From positions 1-19,983 of the forward strand of contig CAJTMQ010000019.1 in assembly GCA_910577215.1 (NCBI GenBank): DNA of 19,983 bases, given 5' to 3'. A model generated the notes under the pieces. That model did not search any database. It worked only from the letters and a program-made list of their open reading frames with translations, and had not been told where the DNA came from. Shown piece by piece: positions 7,525 to 15,046 of the stretch. The stretch comes from an uncultured Eubacterium sp. Its GTDB lineage: Bacteria; Bacillota; Clostridia; Oscillospirales; Acutalibacteraceae. The translations under genes were made by a program, and so were the position numbers. How positions within the stretch are numbered: position 1 is the stretch's first letter; each line of letters begins with the position of its first letter.

Positions 7525-9168
7525 GTGAGCAATCCTTCTTATGATTTAGATGATATTCTTAATGAAATCACAAAAAGAAGAGAAGAAAACGAGCAAAAAG
7601 TTAGGGCTGATTATAAAGCTGAAAACGAAGAGTCAAAAAATCCAATTAAAGAAGAAATTATTTCTCAGGAGGAAGTAGAGCCTGAGAGTGAAAAGGAACC
7701 GGAAGCAGAAACTGTTGAAACAGCAGAAAGCGAAGAAAATATTGAAGAAACAGCGGAAGCAGAGGAACCTGAATATATAGAAAATAATAATGAAAAACAG
7801 GCAGAGGAACAAGCACCTGCCGAATCGGAGCCGGTTGTTCAGGAAGAAAATGTTGAAAATTCTTTTGTTTTTGCTGATGAGATTTTTGATAAAAAAGAAA
7901 ACGAAGAAAGTGTTAATCTGTTTGAACTTACAGATCAGGATTATTCAACAGTGAAAAACAAAAAAAAGACAAACAAAGCAAAGAAAAAGTGGATTAAAAC
8001 AGGAAAAGGAAAAGTATTTATTTCCATAATTATGGTGCTTGTGCTTGCAATTGCCGGCACAGGGGTTTATGGTTTCTGGTTTGTTAACAAAACACTTAAT
8101 AACATAACAATTGACAGCAACCAAAAAGAGGATAATGCCAACACTGAAGAATGGAACGGAATGGATACGCTTGTTGAGGATTTTACAATTATAAATGAAG
8201 CGTCAAAATCAGAAGTTTCTTCATACCGTGATATGGTTAAAAAATGGTATTACAAAGGTAAGCCTGCTTCATCAAGCAATGTTTTGAATGTTCTTCTTAT
8301 TGGTGAAGATACAAGAGGAGATGAAATAGAAGACAGCGGCACACGTGCCGACTCTGCAATTATTGCAAGTGTTAATACACAAACAGGCGGTATTGTTTTA
8401 ACCTCTATCCTTCGTGATTCATATGCTTATTGGGAAACAAAAGTAGGCGATGAAAGCACAGGTAAATTCGGTAAAATAACAGAAGCAATGGCATCAGGAG
8501 TTAATTGTTACATCAACTGTGTTGAAAACCTGTTCAAGGTTAATATTGATAACTATGTTATTGTTAACTTTGCAAGCTTCAAAAAAATTATTGATTCACT
8601 CGGCGGAGTTAATATAACAATGACCAATGCGGAGATAAAAGAAATCAATAATCATCCCGGAACGTACGGAAATGTTACAATCAGCGGTCAAGCAGGCGAG
8701 CTTCTTCTTAATGGCGAGCAGGCACTTGCTTATTGCCGAATCAGACACATAGATTCAGATACTGTTCGAGCAGACAGACAGAAAACTGTTCTTCAGCAGC
8801 TTTTCAAAAAGGCAAGCCAGTCCTCAACACTTAAAATGGCTGAGGTGGTTACGGATTTACTTCCTTATGTTAAAACAGGTTTTTCAAAATCTGAGATTCT
8901 TTCAATCGGAAAATATGCACTTTCACATGGATGGCTTGGCTACAGCATGGTAACATACACTGTGCCCAGCAATGAAACAAAACCGGATGGTACGGTTGTA
9001 ACCACCTGCAAGGGCGGTCAGTTCGGAAGCGACTTTTATAATAATTTATGGATATGGAAAGTAGATTATCCTCTTGCTTCACAGGTTTTACAGGAAAAAA
9101 TTTATGAAAAAACAAATGTTGAGCTTGCTGAAAATAGACCAAGCTTTAACGCTTTAAGCGCATATTAA
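7525..9168 (+). CDS. LCP family cell-envelope glycopolymer transferase
   Basis: LytR-CpsA-Psr (LCP) proteins attach teichoic acids or capsular polymers from lipid carriers to peptidoglycan on the outer face of the membrane. The 547-aa protein starts at GTG 7525 after GAGAGGAG; the ATG at 7515 is in another frame and soon stops. Residues 1–160 are cytoplasmic: SYDLDDILNEI, then a long Glu-rich low-complexity stretch and a lysine cluster. One transmembrane helix spans about 164–186. The extracytoplasmic LCP domain shows LLIGEDTR (257–264), TRADS (273–277), ILRDSY (295–300) with the polyphosphate-binding Arg/Asp pair, and a late YCRIRHIDSD...RADRQ block around 403–419 that supplies further conserved arginines. 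The acidic tail is much longer than in Bacillus TagT/U/V. The specific polymer cannot be told from sequence. It sits 18 nt before mgtC in the same transcript. Confidence 0.92.
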   Translation: MSNPSYDLDDILNEITKRREENEQKVRADYKAENEESKNPIKEEIISQEEVEPESEKEPEAETVETAESEENIEETAEAEEPEYIENNNEKQAEEQAPAESEPVVQEENVENSFVFADEIFDKKENEESVNLFELTDQDYSTVKNKKKTNKAKKKWIKTGKGKVFISIIMVLVLAIAGTGVYGFWFVNKTLNNITIDSNQKEDNANTEEWNGMDTLVEDFTIINEASKSEVSSYRDMVKKWYYKGKPASSSNVLNVLLIGEDTRGDEIEDSGTRADSAIIASVNTQTGGIVLTSILRDSYAYWETKVGDESTGKFGKITEAMASGVNCYINCVENLFKVNIDNYVIVNFASFKKIIDSLGGVNITMTNAEIKEINNHPGTYGNVTISGQAGELLLNGEQALAYCRIRHIDSDTVRADRQKTVLQQLFKKASQSSTLKMAEVVTDLLPYVKTGFSKSEILSIGKYALSHGWLGYSMVTYTVPSNETKPDGTVVTTCKGGQFGSDFYNNLWIWKVDYPLASQVLQEKIYEKTNVELAENRPSFNALSAY

Positions 9169-9186
9169 TTAAGGGGAAATTTTTTA

Positions 9187-9897
9187 ATGCCTGCAATTAC
9201 TACTTTTTGGGGATTTGCAATCAGAATTGCTCTTTCGGTTTTTCTTGGTGCACTTATCGGAACAGAGAGAGAGCTTACAAAGCACTATACAGGAATTGTA
9301 ACAAACATTATAGTATGTGTCGGAGCTTTTGCATTCACTTCATTTTCCTATATTGCGGGAGACAGCAACACGGATGTAACACGAATAGCCGCACAGGTTG
9401 TTTGCGGAATTGGCTTTTTGGGTGCAGGTGTTATTCTGAGTGACGGTACAAAGGTTAAAGGAATTAATACAGCAGCAACAGTATGGGCGGCTGCTTCGGT
9501 TGGTATTTTATGCTGTTTGGATAAATTCTGGTATGCTGCAATGATAGCTGCAACAATAGTTGTTTCACATCTTGTTATTCATCCTATTACAGAAGCAATA
9601 AAAAAGCATCAGGAATATGATAAAACAAAGCCGAAAAAATCCGAAACATTTTACAGTGTATCAGTTGTTTGCACAGAAGAAAGTGCGGCAAAAATAAAGT
9701 CCGATCTGGTATCTCAGATTAGAGAAACGGACGATGTTTTACTTAGAAAGCTACAGACAATTGATTTAGACAGCGGATGTGTTAAGGTTCGTGCGGAGAT
9801 TTCAACAAAAATAAAAAACAATGATTTGGTTGAAAGTATTGTTGCTTACATAGCTGCAAACAAAAATATAATGTCCACAGGCTGGAAATATATATAA
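9187..9897 (+). CDS. MgtC/SapB family membrane protein
   Basis: The 236-aa protein has a hydrophobic N-terminal half with about four to five transmembrane helices (up to about residue 133) and a soluble C-terminal domain. Family signatures are LGALIGTEREL (20–30), RIAAQVVCGIGFLGAGVI (66–83) and KVKGINTAATVWAAASVG (89–106). MgtC proteins are linked to survival at low Mg2+ and, in Salmonella, to inhibition of the F1Fo ATPase; many gut-bacterial relatives are uncharacterised. The C-terminal domain probably has the ACT-like fold seen in this family. The start follows AAGGGGAAA (9171–9179). It is co-transcribed with the LCP gene and followed by a strong terminator. The link with the envelope gene may point to ion or envelope stress, which is inference. 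Confidence 0.9.
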   Translation: MPAITTFWGFAIRIALSVFLGALIGTERELTKHYTGIVTNIIVCVGAFAFTSFSYIAGDSNTDVTRIAAQVVCGIGFLGAGVILSDGTKVKGINTAATVWAAASVGILCCLDKFWYAAMIAATIVVSHLVIHPITEAIKKHQEYDKTKPKKSETFYSVSVVCTEESAAKIKSDLVSQIRETDDVLLRKLQTIDLDSGCVKVRAEISTKIKNNDLVESIVAYIAANKNIMSTGWKYI

Positions 9898-9900
9898 TAT

Positions 9901-9931
9901 AAAAAGCACGGATATAAAATCCGTGCTTTTT
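9901..9931. terminator. Bidirectional intrinsic terminator between mgtC and phosphatase
   Basis: AAAAAGCACGGAT (9901–9913) and ATCCGTGCTTTTT (9919–9931) form a perfect 13-bp stem around ATAAA. A runs on one side and T runs on the other let it work on both strands. It lies between the convergent mgtC and phosphatase genes and begins 4 nt after the mgtC stop. Confidence 0.93.
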
Positions 9932-10002
9932 ACTGTTAATATATTTAAACAAAGGCAGAAGACTGTTCCCGTTATAAAAAAAGGTTGGGTATTTCTTCTG
10001 AT

Positions 10003-10629
10003 TTATTCCTTTTTTGCTGAAATAGGTGCTGTGTCTGCAACCTCAAGCTTATTTGCCTGCATCCATAAGGATGGCGTTATACGCAGTTTGAATCCATAGC
10101 CTGCTTCCATCTGCCAGTGTGCCATTGGTGCTTCGGGCAGACCGTAGCATGAAAGAATTGCCATAAGCACACCTGCGTGACCAACGATTGCTGCTGTTTC
10201 CGTACCGCTTTTTATCATTCCTTCTACAATTTTCTCAAATGCAGAGCAAACTCTTGCAAAAAATTCCGCATTGCTTTCACCATATGGAGGTTTTGAATGC
10301 ATATCACCGCGGAGCCATTCTTTGAAATCCTCGTTATTTTTTAAATCTTCAGCAGTGAGACCCTCAAATTCACCGAAATTATATTCAATAAGATCATTTA
10401 TTACAAGAGGATTATTTTTCGGAAACATAATTTCAGAGCTTTCAATACATCTTTTGAGCGGAGATGTAAATACCGCCTGTACTGTTGGATAGTGATGATG
10501 TGCTTTGATATTTCTTAATGAAGATATACTATCTGTAGTGAGTGGTAAATCTGTATGCCCAATATACTGTGCGTTTAGATTCCCTTTTGTTAATCCGTGC
10601 CGAAAAAGATAGATTGTGTAAGTTTTCAT
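10003..10629 (-). CDS. Histidine phosphatase (phosphoglycerate mutase-like)
   Basis: This is a member of the histidine phosphatase superfamily, in which a phosphohistidine is formed during catalysis. From the chosen start the 208-aa protein reads IYLFRHGLTKGN with Arg10-His11-Gly12 as the active-site RHG, SPLKR with Arg60, LIEYNFGEFEG with a probable acid Glu82, and VGHAG with the second catalytic His151. The pattern resembles CobC (alpha-ribazole phosphatase) and small-sugar phosphatases, but no cobalamin genes are nearby, so the substrate is open. The ATG at 10629 has GGAGG 8 nt upstream; a TTG two codons earlier would be only 3 nt from it and is less likely. It is on the minus strand, convergent with mgtC and divergent from the XRE gene. 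Confidence 0.88.
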   Translation of the reverse strand: MKTYTIYLFRHGLTKGNLNAQYIGHTDLPLTTDSISSLRNIKAHHHYPTVQAVFTSPLKRCIESSEIMFPKNNPLVINDLIEYNFGEFEGLTAEDLKNNEDFKEWLRGDMHSKPPYGESNAEFFARVCSAFEKIVEGMIKSGTETAAIVGHAGVLMAILSCYGLPEAPMAHWQMEAGYGFKLRITPSLWMQANKLEVADTAPISAKKE

Positions 10630-10687
10630 TTTCAAAACCTCCGTTTTAAGCCATAAATTACAAATAATTTACAAAACAAAGTTTCTC

Positions 10688-10716
10688 TTTACTTATTTAT
10701 AAACAAAGAGTATAAT
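10688..10716 (+). promoter_or_regulatory. Promoter for the XRE regulator
   Basis: TTTACT (10688–10693) and TATAAT (10711–10716) are 17 bp apart. CTCTTT (10685–10690) and AAAGAG (10705–10710) are inverted arms overlapping the -35 and abutting the -10, a layout that could be an autoregulatory operator. TTACAAA also occurs twice with an 11-bp period (10658 and 10669) in the same divergent region. Confidence 0.6.
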
Positions 10717-10755
10717 ATAAAATGTATAAAAGAGTCGTATAAGGAATATGTAAAG

Positions 10756-11373
10756 ATGGAAAAAAATTCAAAATTTGCAGCAATACTCTCACAGCTTAGA
10801 AAAGAAAGAGGAAGCAGCCAGAAGAAGGCGGCAGCTGATTTGGGTATAAGTCAGGCGCTGCTGAGCCATTATGAAAAAGGAATAAGAGAATGCGGGCTTG
10901 ATTTTGTTATAAAATGCAGTGAATATTATGGTGTTACAACCGACTATCTGCTGGGTGTTTCCGAAAGCAGATATGGTATGGATGAGGATTATCTATATCA
11001 GATTGCCAATGAAGATTCGGAAAATTCATCAATGGCAACAGTTTCTCAGGGTATGAAAATTCTGTTTGAAACAACAGTGGCATCATCAGAGGGTACAGAT
11101 GTTATTCGTTATCTTCATGATTACTATATGCTTTGCCTTTATCGCGGTGCGCTTACACTTGCAAAATCAGGTAAGCTGCCGTCCGAAATGTTCAGGCTGG
11201 ATTACACAATCGGTCACGAGCTTGCATCTGCTGCAATTTCGTTGCTTGATACACGCTTTGTGTTTATTGAAGATAAATCACGTACGGGGGCAGATTATAT
11301 TAATAAAACAGAGCTGCACACCCTTATTGAAGAAGCAGAGCTTTATCTTATGAACAATTTTTTCTCAGAATAA
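10756..11373 (+). CDS. XRE-family helix-turn-helix transcriptional regulator
   Basis: A 205-aa DNA-binding protein. Residues about 8–65 form a Cro/C1-type helix-turn-helix: LSQLRKERGSSQKKAAADLG, then ISQALLSHYEKGIRECGLD, then the common tail YYGVTTDYLLGVSE. The remaining 135 residues are mainly helical, rich in short hydrophobic segments and aromatic residues, with no metal or ligand motif I recognise; it may be a sensing or dimerisation domain. The ATG follows AAGGAA (10740–10745). It is divergent from the phosphatase, whose gene it may control, and its 3' end overlaps the nucleosidase gene on the other strand by 9 nt. The target genes and signal are unknown. It does not look like a phage repressor, as no phage genes are present. 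Confidence 0.85.
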   Translation: MEKNSKFAAILSQLRKERGSSQKKAAADLGISQALLSHYEKGIRECGLDFVIKCSEYYGVTTDYLLGVSESRYGMDEDYLYQIANEDSENSSMATVSQGMKILFETTVASSEGTDVIRYLHDYYMLCLYRGALTLAKSGKLPSEMFRLDYTIGHELASAAISLLDTRFVFIEDKSRTGADYINKTELHTLIEEAELYLMNNFFSE

Positions 11374-12072
11374 TTCAAGCTGTGTTTTTTCTGTTTCAAT
11401 ATATTTAAGTATTATCGCTGTGGATTTTTCCGCGGCGATTTTTTTGAATGTCGGATAATCAAGCTGAGCTTTTTCGTCACCGCCGTCACTTATGGAACGA
11501 AGAACAGCAAAAGGAATATTGTTTGCCGAGCAGACATGACCGATTGCAGCCCCCTCCATTTCTGCGCAGATTGCTCCGAAGTGATTCTTCAGATTTTTCT
11601 TAAGTTCTGATGACGCAATAAAGGTATCTCCGCTTGCAATTGTTCCGCGTCGGATTTTTTCACCTGATACAATTGCTATTCGTGCAAGCTTATCGGAAAT
11701 TTCCTTGCTGGTTTCAATTTTTATTGTGTTAAGACCGTTTATATAACCTCGAGGCTCGCCGAGTGCTGTTATATCAATATCATACTGGCAGACATCTTCT
11801 GCAATAACTATATTTTTTATTACAACATCTTCTGAAAGTGAGCAGCCAACTCCTATGTTTATAATTTTATCAGTATCAAATTTATCAATCATTGCCTGGG
11901 TGCAAAGTGCGGCATTAACCTTGCCCGGATTGCACTGGGCAACGCACACCATTACACTTTCAATAAAACCGCAAACAAAATCACAGCCTGCAAGATTCGT
12001 TGTTACAGGGTTAGATATTTTTTTCTTTATAGCATCAACTTCAACATCCATTGCACCGATAATTCCAAGCAT
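11365..12072 (-). CDS. mtnN: 5'-methylthioadenosine/S-adenosylhomocysteine nucleosidase
   Basis: MTAN (Pfs) cleaves methylthioadenosine and S-adenosylhomocysteine, removing inhibitory by-products of SAM use and feeding methionine salvage or AI-2 synthesis. The 235-aa protein has IIGAMDVEV with the catalytic Glu11 (E. coli Glu12), IASGDTFI for nucleoside contact, CAEMEGAAIGHVC with the ribose-binding Met-Glu pair, and LRSISDGGDE with the purine-contacting Asp (E. coli Asp197). The glycine loop reads INIGVGCSL, less usual than the common GTAGGL-like form. The ATG at 12072 has GGAGG 7 nt upstream. There is no luxS or methionine gene nearby. Its final codons overlap the XRE gene on the other strand. 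An assignment to a related PNP/UDP phosphorylase-family nucleosidase with altered preference is possible but less likely. Confidence 0.88.
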   Translation of the reverse strand: MLGIIGAMDVEVDAIKKKISNPVTTNLAGCDFVCGFIESVMVCVAQCNPGKVNAALCTQAMIDKFDTDKIINIGVGCSLSEDVVIKNIVIAEDVCQYDIDITALGEPRGYINGLNTIKIETSKEISDKLARIAIVSGEKIRRGTIASGDTFIASSELKKNLKNHFGAICAEMEGAAIGHVCSANNIPFAVLRSISDGGDEKAQLDYPTFKKIAAEKSTAIILKYIETEKTQLELF

Positions 12073-12132
12073 AAGTAAGCCTCCGTATTAATTTTTGTGG
12101 CTTTCATTTATTAAACCCCAATATATGGTATC

Positions 12133-12161
12133 ATTATAATATATATTTTTTTAAAATACAA
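12133..12161 (-). promoter_or_regulatory. Putative promoter for mtnN (minus strand)
   Basis: On the minus strand TTGTAT (12161–12156) and a perfect TATAAT (12138–12133) are 17 bp apart, giving a leader of about 55 nt to the nucleosidase start. The -35 matches only its TTG half. It is back-to-back with the rpmH promoter. Confidence 0.5.
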
Positions 12162-12178
12162 GATTTATTAAATTTATA

Positions 12179-12208
12179 TTGACAAGGCAGACTTTTATAT
12201 AATATAAT
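12179..12208 (+). promoter_or_regulatory. Strong promoter for the rpmH–rnpA cluster
   Basis: A perfect TTGACA (12179–12184) and a perfect TATAAT (12203–12208) are separated by 18 bp. Transcription would begin near 12215, leaving a leader of about 85 nt before rpmH. This is the only consensus promoter seen for the 7-kb cluster that follows. Confidence 0.85.
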
Positions 12209-12232
12209 GTTTATCGCTATTAGTATAAATGC

Positions 12233-12250
12233 CTGCACTATACCGTGCAG
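12233..12250 (+). promoter_or_regulatory. Hairpin in the rpmH leader
   Basis: CTGCAC (12233–12238) and GTGCAG (12245–12250) form a 6-bp perfect stem around TATACC in the untranslated leader. It is not followed by a T run, so it is not a terminator. A role in RNA stability or feedback control is possible; no known riboswitch or ribosomal-protein leader is recognised. Confidence 0.35.
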
Positions 12251-12300
12251 AGAATATAAGGATTAAGACAAGTTTAGTCTGTGAAAGGTAGTGAATTTTA

Positions 12301-12435
12301 ATGAAAAGAACATTTCAGCCAAAGAAGAGACATGCACAGATGGAGCACGGCTTCAGAAAGAGAATGTCTACAAGAAGCGGAAGAAAGGTTTTGGCAAGAC
12401 GCCGTGCAAAGGGCAGAAAGCAGCTTTCTTACTAA
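12301..12435 (+). CDS. rpmH: 50S ribosomal protein L34
   Basis: L34 is a small, highly basic protein of the large ribosomal subunit. Translation of 12301–12435 gives 44 aa starting MKRTFQPKKRHAQ and containing HGFRKRMSTRSGRKVLARRR, the hallmark of the family, ending GRKQLSY. The length of 44 is standard. The ATG is preceded by AAAGG (12284–12288), somewhat distant at 12 nt. It heads the cluster with rnpA, as in nearly all bacteria, and has its own strong promoter. HAQMEHGF replaces the more usual RSKVHGF segment, a small lineage-specific difference. Confidence 0.97.
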   Translation: MKRTFQPKKRHAQMEHGFRKRMSTRSGRKVLARRRAKGRKQLSY

Positions 12436-12466
12436 GCAGCTTATTAATGGTTAAGGGAACAGAATT

Positions 12467-12799
12467 GTGAAAAGCAACACCTTAAAGGAAAATAAGGATT
12501 TTCGCCGTTTATATTACCGCGGAAAAAGTGAAGCCTCGCCCTGTCTTGTTACTTATGTTATGAAAAGCAGGCGAAGCGAAACAAGAATCGGCATTACAAG
12601 CGGAAAGAAAATTGGCGGTGCTGTGCAGCGCAACCGTGCAAGGCGCGTTATAAGAGCGGCTTTTTCGGAAGTTGAGGGCCGCATTATCGGAAGCTTTGAT
12701 ATTGTTTTTGTTGCACGCACGAAAACAACAGAAGTAAAAATGCAGAAAGTGCTTTCTGAAATGGAAAAGCAGCTGAAGTCTTTAGGAGTCATTCAATGA
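12467..12799 (+). CDS. rnpA: Ribonuclease P protein component
   Basis: RnpA binds the RNase P RNA and assists 5' maturation of tRNAs. The 110-aa protein has the expected length. It opens LKENKDFRRLYYRGK and carries the conserved basic RNR signature QRNRARRVIRAAF (54–66), followed by DIVFVARTKT. The start is GTG at 12467 with AAGGGA (12453–12458) upstream; no ATG fits in this frame. It lies 31 nt after rpmH and its stop overlaps the yidD start in an ATGA junction, so the two are probably translationally coupled. Confidence 0.95.
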   Translation: MKSNTLKENKDFRRLYYRGKSEASPCLVTYVMKSRRSETRIGITSGKKIGGAVQRNRARRVIRAAFSEVEGRIIGSFDIVFVARTKTTEVKMQKVLSEMEKQLKSLGVIQ

Positions 12800-13050
12800 A
12801 AAAGGCTATAAAAAAGCTGTTTGTTTTTTTGATACGCACTTATCAGCTTACAATCAGCCCAAGGTTTTCAAACGGTGCCTGCCGTTATTATCCAACCTGC
12901 TCTCAGTATGCACTTGAGGCAATTGAGATTCATGGTGTTTTAAAGGGCACATTTCTTGCAATATGCCGCATTTTAAGGTGCAATCCCTTTTTTAAGGGTG
13001 GCTATGATCCTGTTCCGCCTAAAAAAAATAAAAATAAGGAAAACAAATGA
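12796..13050 (+). CDS. yidD: Membrane protein insertion efficiency factor YidD
   Basis: YidD is a small, membrane-associated protein that assists YidC-dependent insertion of inner-membrane proteins. The 84-aa sequence has an amphipathic basic N terminus, then the family core SPRFSNGACRYYPTCSQYAL (21–40), and RCNPFFKGGYDPVP (61–74) near the end, all diagnostic. Conserved cysteines are Cys29, Cys35 and Cys62. The C-terminal tail is lysine- and asparagine-rich. It overlaps both rnpA and yidC by 4 nt (ATGA), fitting the usual rnpA–yidD–yidC order. Confidence 0.95.
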   Translation: MKKAIKKLFVFLIRTYQLTISPRFSNGACRYYPTCSQYALEAIEIHGVLKGTFLAICRILRCNPFFKGGYDPVPPKKNKNKENK

Positions 13051-14060
13051 GTATGTTTAATCCTAATTTACTTGCAATGTCCTCAGTAGGACAGGGCATT
13101 TTTAAGCCGCTTTACTGGCTTTTCGGCGTTTGTATGGGCTTTCTTCTTGATTTGCTCAACAATGAATACTTTATTGCAATTGTTATTTTTACAATTTTAA
13201 CACGTCTTGTTTTGCTTCCGCTTAACATACGTCAGCAGAAAACAACGTCAAAAAGTGCAAGATTGCAGCCTAAAATTCAGAAAATTCAGAAGAAATATAA
13301 TGTTAAGGGCATTGCTGATGCAAGAGAGCGTCAGAAAATGCAGGCAAAAATGCAGGAGGAAATGCAGGCTCTTTATTCAAGAGAGGGTCATAACCCAATG
13401 CAGATGGGCTGCGGACCGATGATTTTCCAGCTGGTTTTTCTTACGGGTATCGTTGGTATAATTTATTATCCTCTTTCATACGTTATAGGAATAAACAATA
13501 TTGCAGACCATACAACAGAGCTTACGGCTCTTCTTGAAGATGCCGGCTACACAGGAAATTATCTTCAGCTTGGTATTCTTGAGAACTGGACAGTTCTCAG
13601 AGATTCTGTTGCGGCACAGCTTTCGGATGTGTTCACAGCGGATAATATAGCACAGATAGATGCATTCCGTTCGGGCCTTTATATGGGAGGCCTTGATATG
13701 TCTGCTATTCCTCACTGGAAAGACGGCGTTATTGTTATTATTCCGATTTTATCATTCTTAACATCACTTGGCTCAACAATTATTTCTACTTTTATTCAGA
13801 AGAAAAACAACCCTGCTGCAGCACAGCAGATGAGTCAGATGATGCTTATGATGCTTATGATGCCGCTGTTTTCGCTTTATATTGCATTTAAGGTTCCTGC
13901 AGCTGTTGGTTTCTACTGGATTATTTCAAATGTTATTGCAATATTACAGCAGTTATTTATTGCAAAATTCTTCCCTCCAAAGAAGAGTCAGGCAAAATTA
14001 ATGGTTGAAAATACTATTTATCGCCGCTCAAAAGAGGAAAACTTTAAGAAAATTAAATAA
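13047..14060 (+). CDS. yidC: YidC/Oxa1 membrane protein insertase
   Basis: YidC inserts and folds membrane proteins, alone or with SecYEG. The 337-aa protein has five hydrophobic segments at about 22–38, 43–60, 125–147, 229–250 and 266–310 (the last covering two close helices). TRLVLLPLN places the conserved groove arginine at Arg53, followed by the basic coiled loop IRQQKTTSKSARLQPKIQKI. The C-terminal part VPAAVGFYWIISNVIAILQQ is typical. There is no lipobox or clear cleavable signal peptide, unlike Bacillus SpoIIIJ. An insertion between the second and third core helices (about 150–225) is longer than in the short bacterial forms and is predicted to lie outside the membrane. It overlaps yidD by 4 nt and is followed 12 nt later by jag. 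Confidence 0.95.
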   Translation: MSMFNPNLLAMSSVGQGIFKPLYWLFGVCMGFLLDLLNNEYFIAIVIFTILTRLVLLPLNIRQQKTTSKSARLQPKIQKIQKKYNVKGIADARERQKMQAKMQEEMQALYSREGHNPMQMGCGPMIFQLVFLTGIVGIIYYPLSYVIGINNIADHTTELTALLEDAGYTGNYLQLGILENWTVLRDSVAAQLSDVFTADNIAQIDAFRSGLYMGGLDMSAIPHWKDGVIVIIPILSFLTSLGSTIISTFIQKKNNPAAAQQMSQMMLMMLMMPLFSLYIAFKVPAAVGFYWIISNVIAILQQLFIAKFFPPKKSQAKLMVENTIYRRSKEENFKKIK

Positions 14061-14072
14061 TCGGAGGATTAT

Positions 14073-15002
14073 ATGATAAAGGAATTTATCGGAACCGGAA
14101 AAACAGTTGCAGAAGCAACTGCTGCTGCAAAAACCGGTCTTAACGCTCCGGCTATGGCTGATATTAATGTTGAAGTTATCGTTATGCCAAAAAGCAAGGT
14201 GCTTGGACTTTTCGGTGGACGTGATGCACAGGTTAAGGCCTGGTATGATGACGGCAGAAAAGAAAGAAAGCCACAGCCGAAGAAGGAGGCACCTGCAAAG
14301 CGTGCTGATAAAAAGGCAGAGAAAAGGCCTCAGCCGAAAAAAGAGAATGTAAAAAAAGATGTGCAAAAGAAAAATGCACCGGCTCCTAAGGCAGATGCCA
14401 ACGCAGAAAAATCCGAAAGCACAGAATATGTAAAAATCACAGCAGAGGATATTGATACTAGTCTTGCAGTTAAATACCTTGGTGATATGCTTCAGGGTCT
14501 TAAAATAGATGATGCAGAGATTACTGCCAAGGTTGAGGACGGCGTGCTTCAGATGGAAATAAGCTGTGAGGATTACGGCATTATTATCGGTCGCCGCGGT
14601 GAAACACTTGATTCGCTTCAGTACCTTACTAGTCTTGCCGTTAAAAAGAGCTGTGACAAGTATGTAAGAGTGACAATCAATGTGGGCAACTACCGTGAGA
14701 AGAGAATGGAAACACTCAGAAATCTTGCCCGCAAAAATGCTAACTATGTTTTACGAACAGGCAGAAGATATACCTTTGAGCCTATGAATCCATATGAGCG
14801 AAGAATTATTCATACAACCGTTCAGGAAATTGACGGTGTTGAATCCTTATCTGTTGGCTATGGTCAGGAGAGAAAGGTTGTTCTTCAATCAACTGGTGGT
14901 TCAAGACCACGCAGGAACAGCGCACCGGTTAGAAGCGCCACTCCTAAAACAGACCGTGCTGATTTACCGAAGTTCGGAAAAATTGAGGTTAATAAGGACT
15001 AA
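14073..15002 (+). CDS. jag: Jag/KhpB (EloR) RNA-binding protein
   Basis: Jag (KhpB/EloR) is an RNA-binding protein that, with KhpA, affects cell elongation and division in Gram-positive bacteria. The 309-aa protein has three parts. A Jag-N domain spans about 1–52, ending in the family motif KVLGLFGGRDAQVK. A Lys/Pro/Ala-rich linker spans about 60–115. The KH domain has GIIIGRRGETLDSLQYL with the GRRG loop at 172–176 region. The R3H domain has NPYERRIIH with Arg243 and His247 as the R-x3-H pair. The C terminus is basic and proline-poor. ATG at 14073 follows CGGAGGA. The gene sits directly after yidC, its standard neighbour, and ends at a hairpin terminator. Confidence 0.94.
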   Translation: MIKEFIGTGKTVAEATAAAKTGLNAPAMADINVEVIVMPKSKVLGLFGGRDAQVKAWYDDGRKERKPQPKKEAPAKRADKKAEKRPQPKKENVKKDVQKKNAPAPKADANAEKSESTEYVKITAEDIDTSLAVKYLGDMLQGLKIDDAEITAKVEDGVLQMEISCEDYGIIIGRRGETLDSLQYLTSLAVKKSCDKYVRVTINVGNYREKRMETLRNLARKNANYVLRTGRRYTFEPMNPYERRIIHTTVQEIDGVESLSVGYGQERKVVLQSTGGSRPRRNSAPVRSATPKTDRADLPKFGKIEVNKD

Positions 15003-15020
15003 TTTTTGATGAACAAGAAG

Positions 15021-15046
15021 TGGCGGAATTTTATTCCGCCATTTTT
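15021..15046 (+). terminator. Intrinsic terminator between jag and mnmE
   Basis: TGGCGGAAT (15021–15029) and ATTCCGCCA (15033–15041) form a 9-bp stem around TTT, followed by TTTTT (15042–15046). It begins 18 nt after the jag stop and ends 23 nt before mnmE, with no clear promoter between them. Confidence 0.8.
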
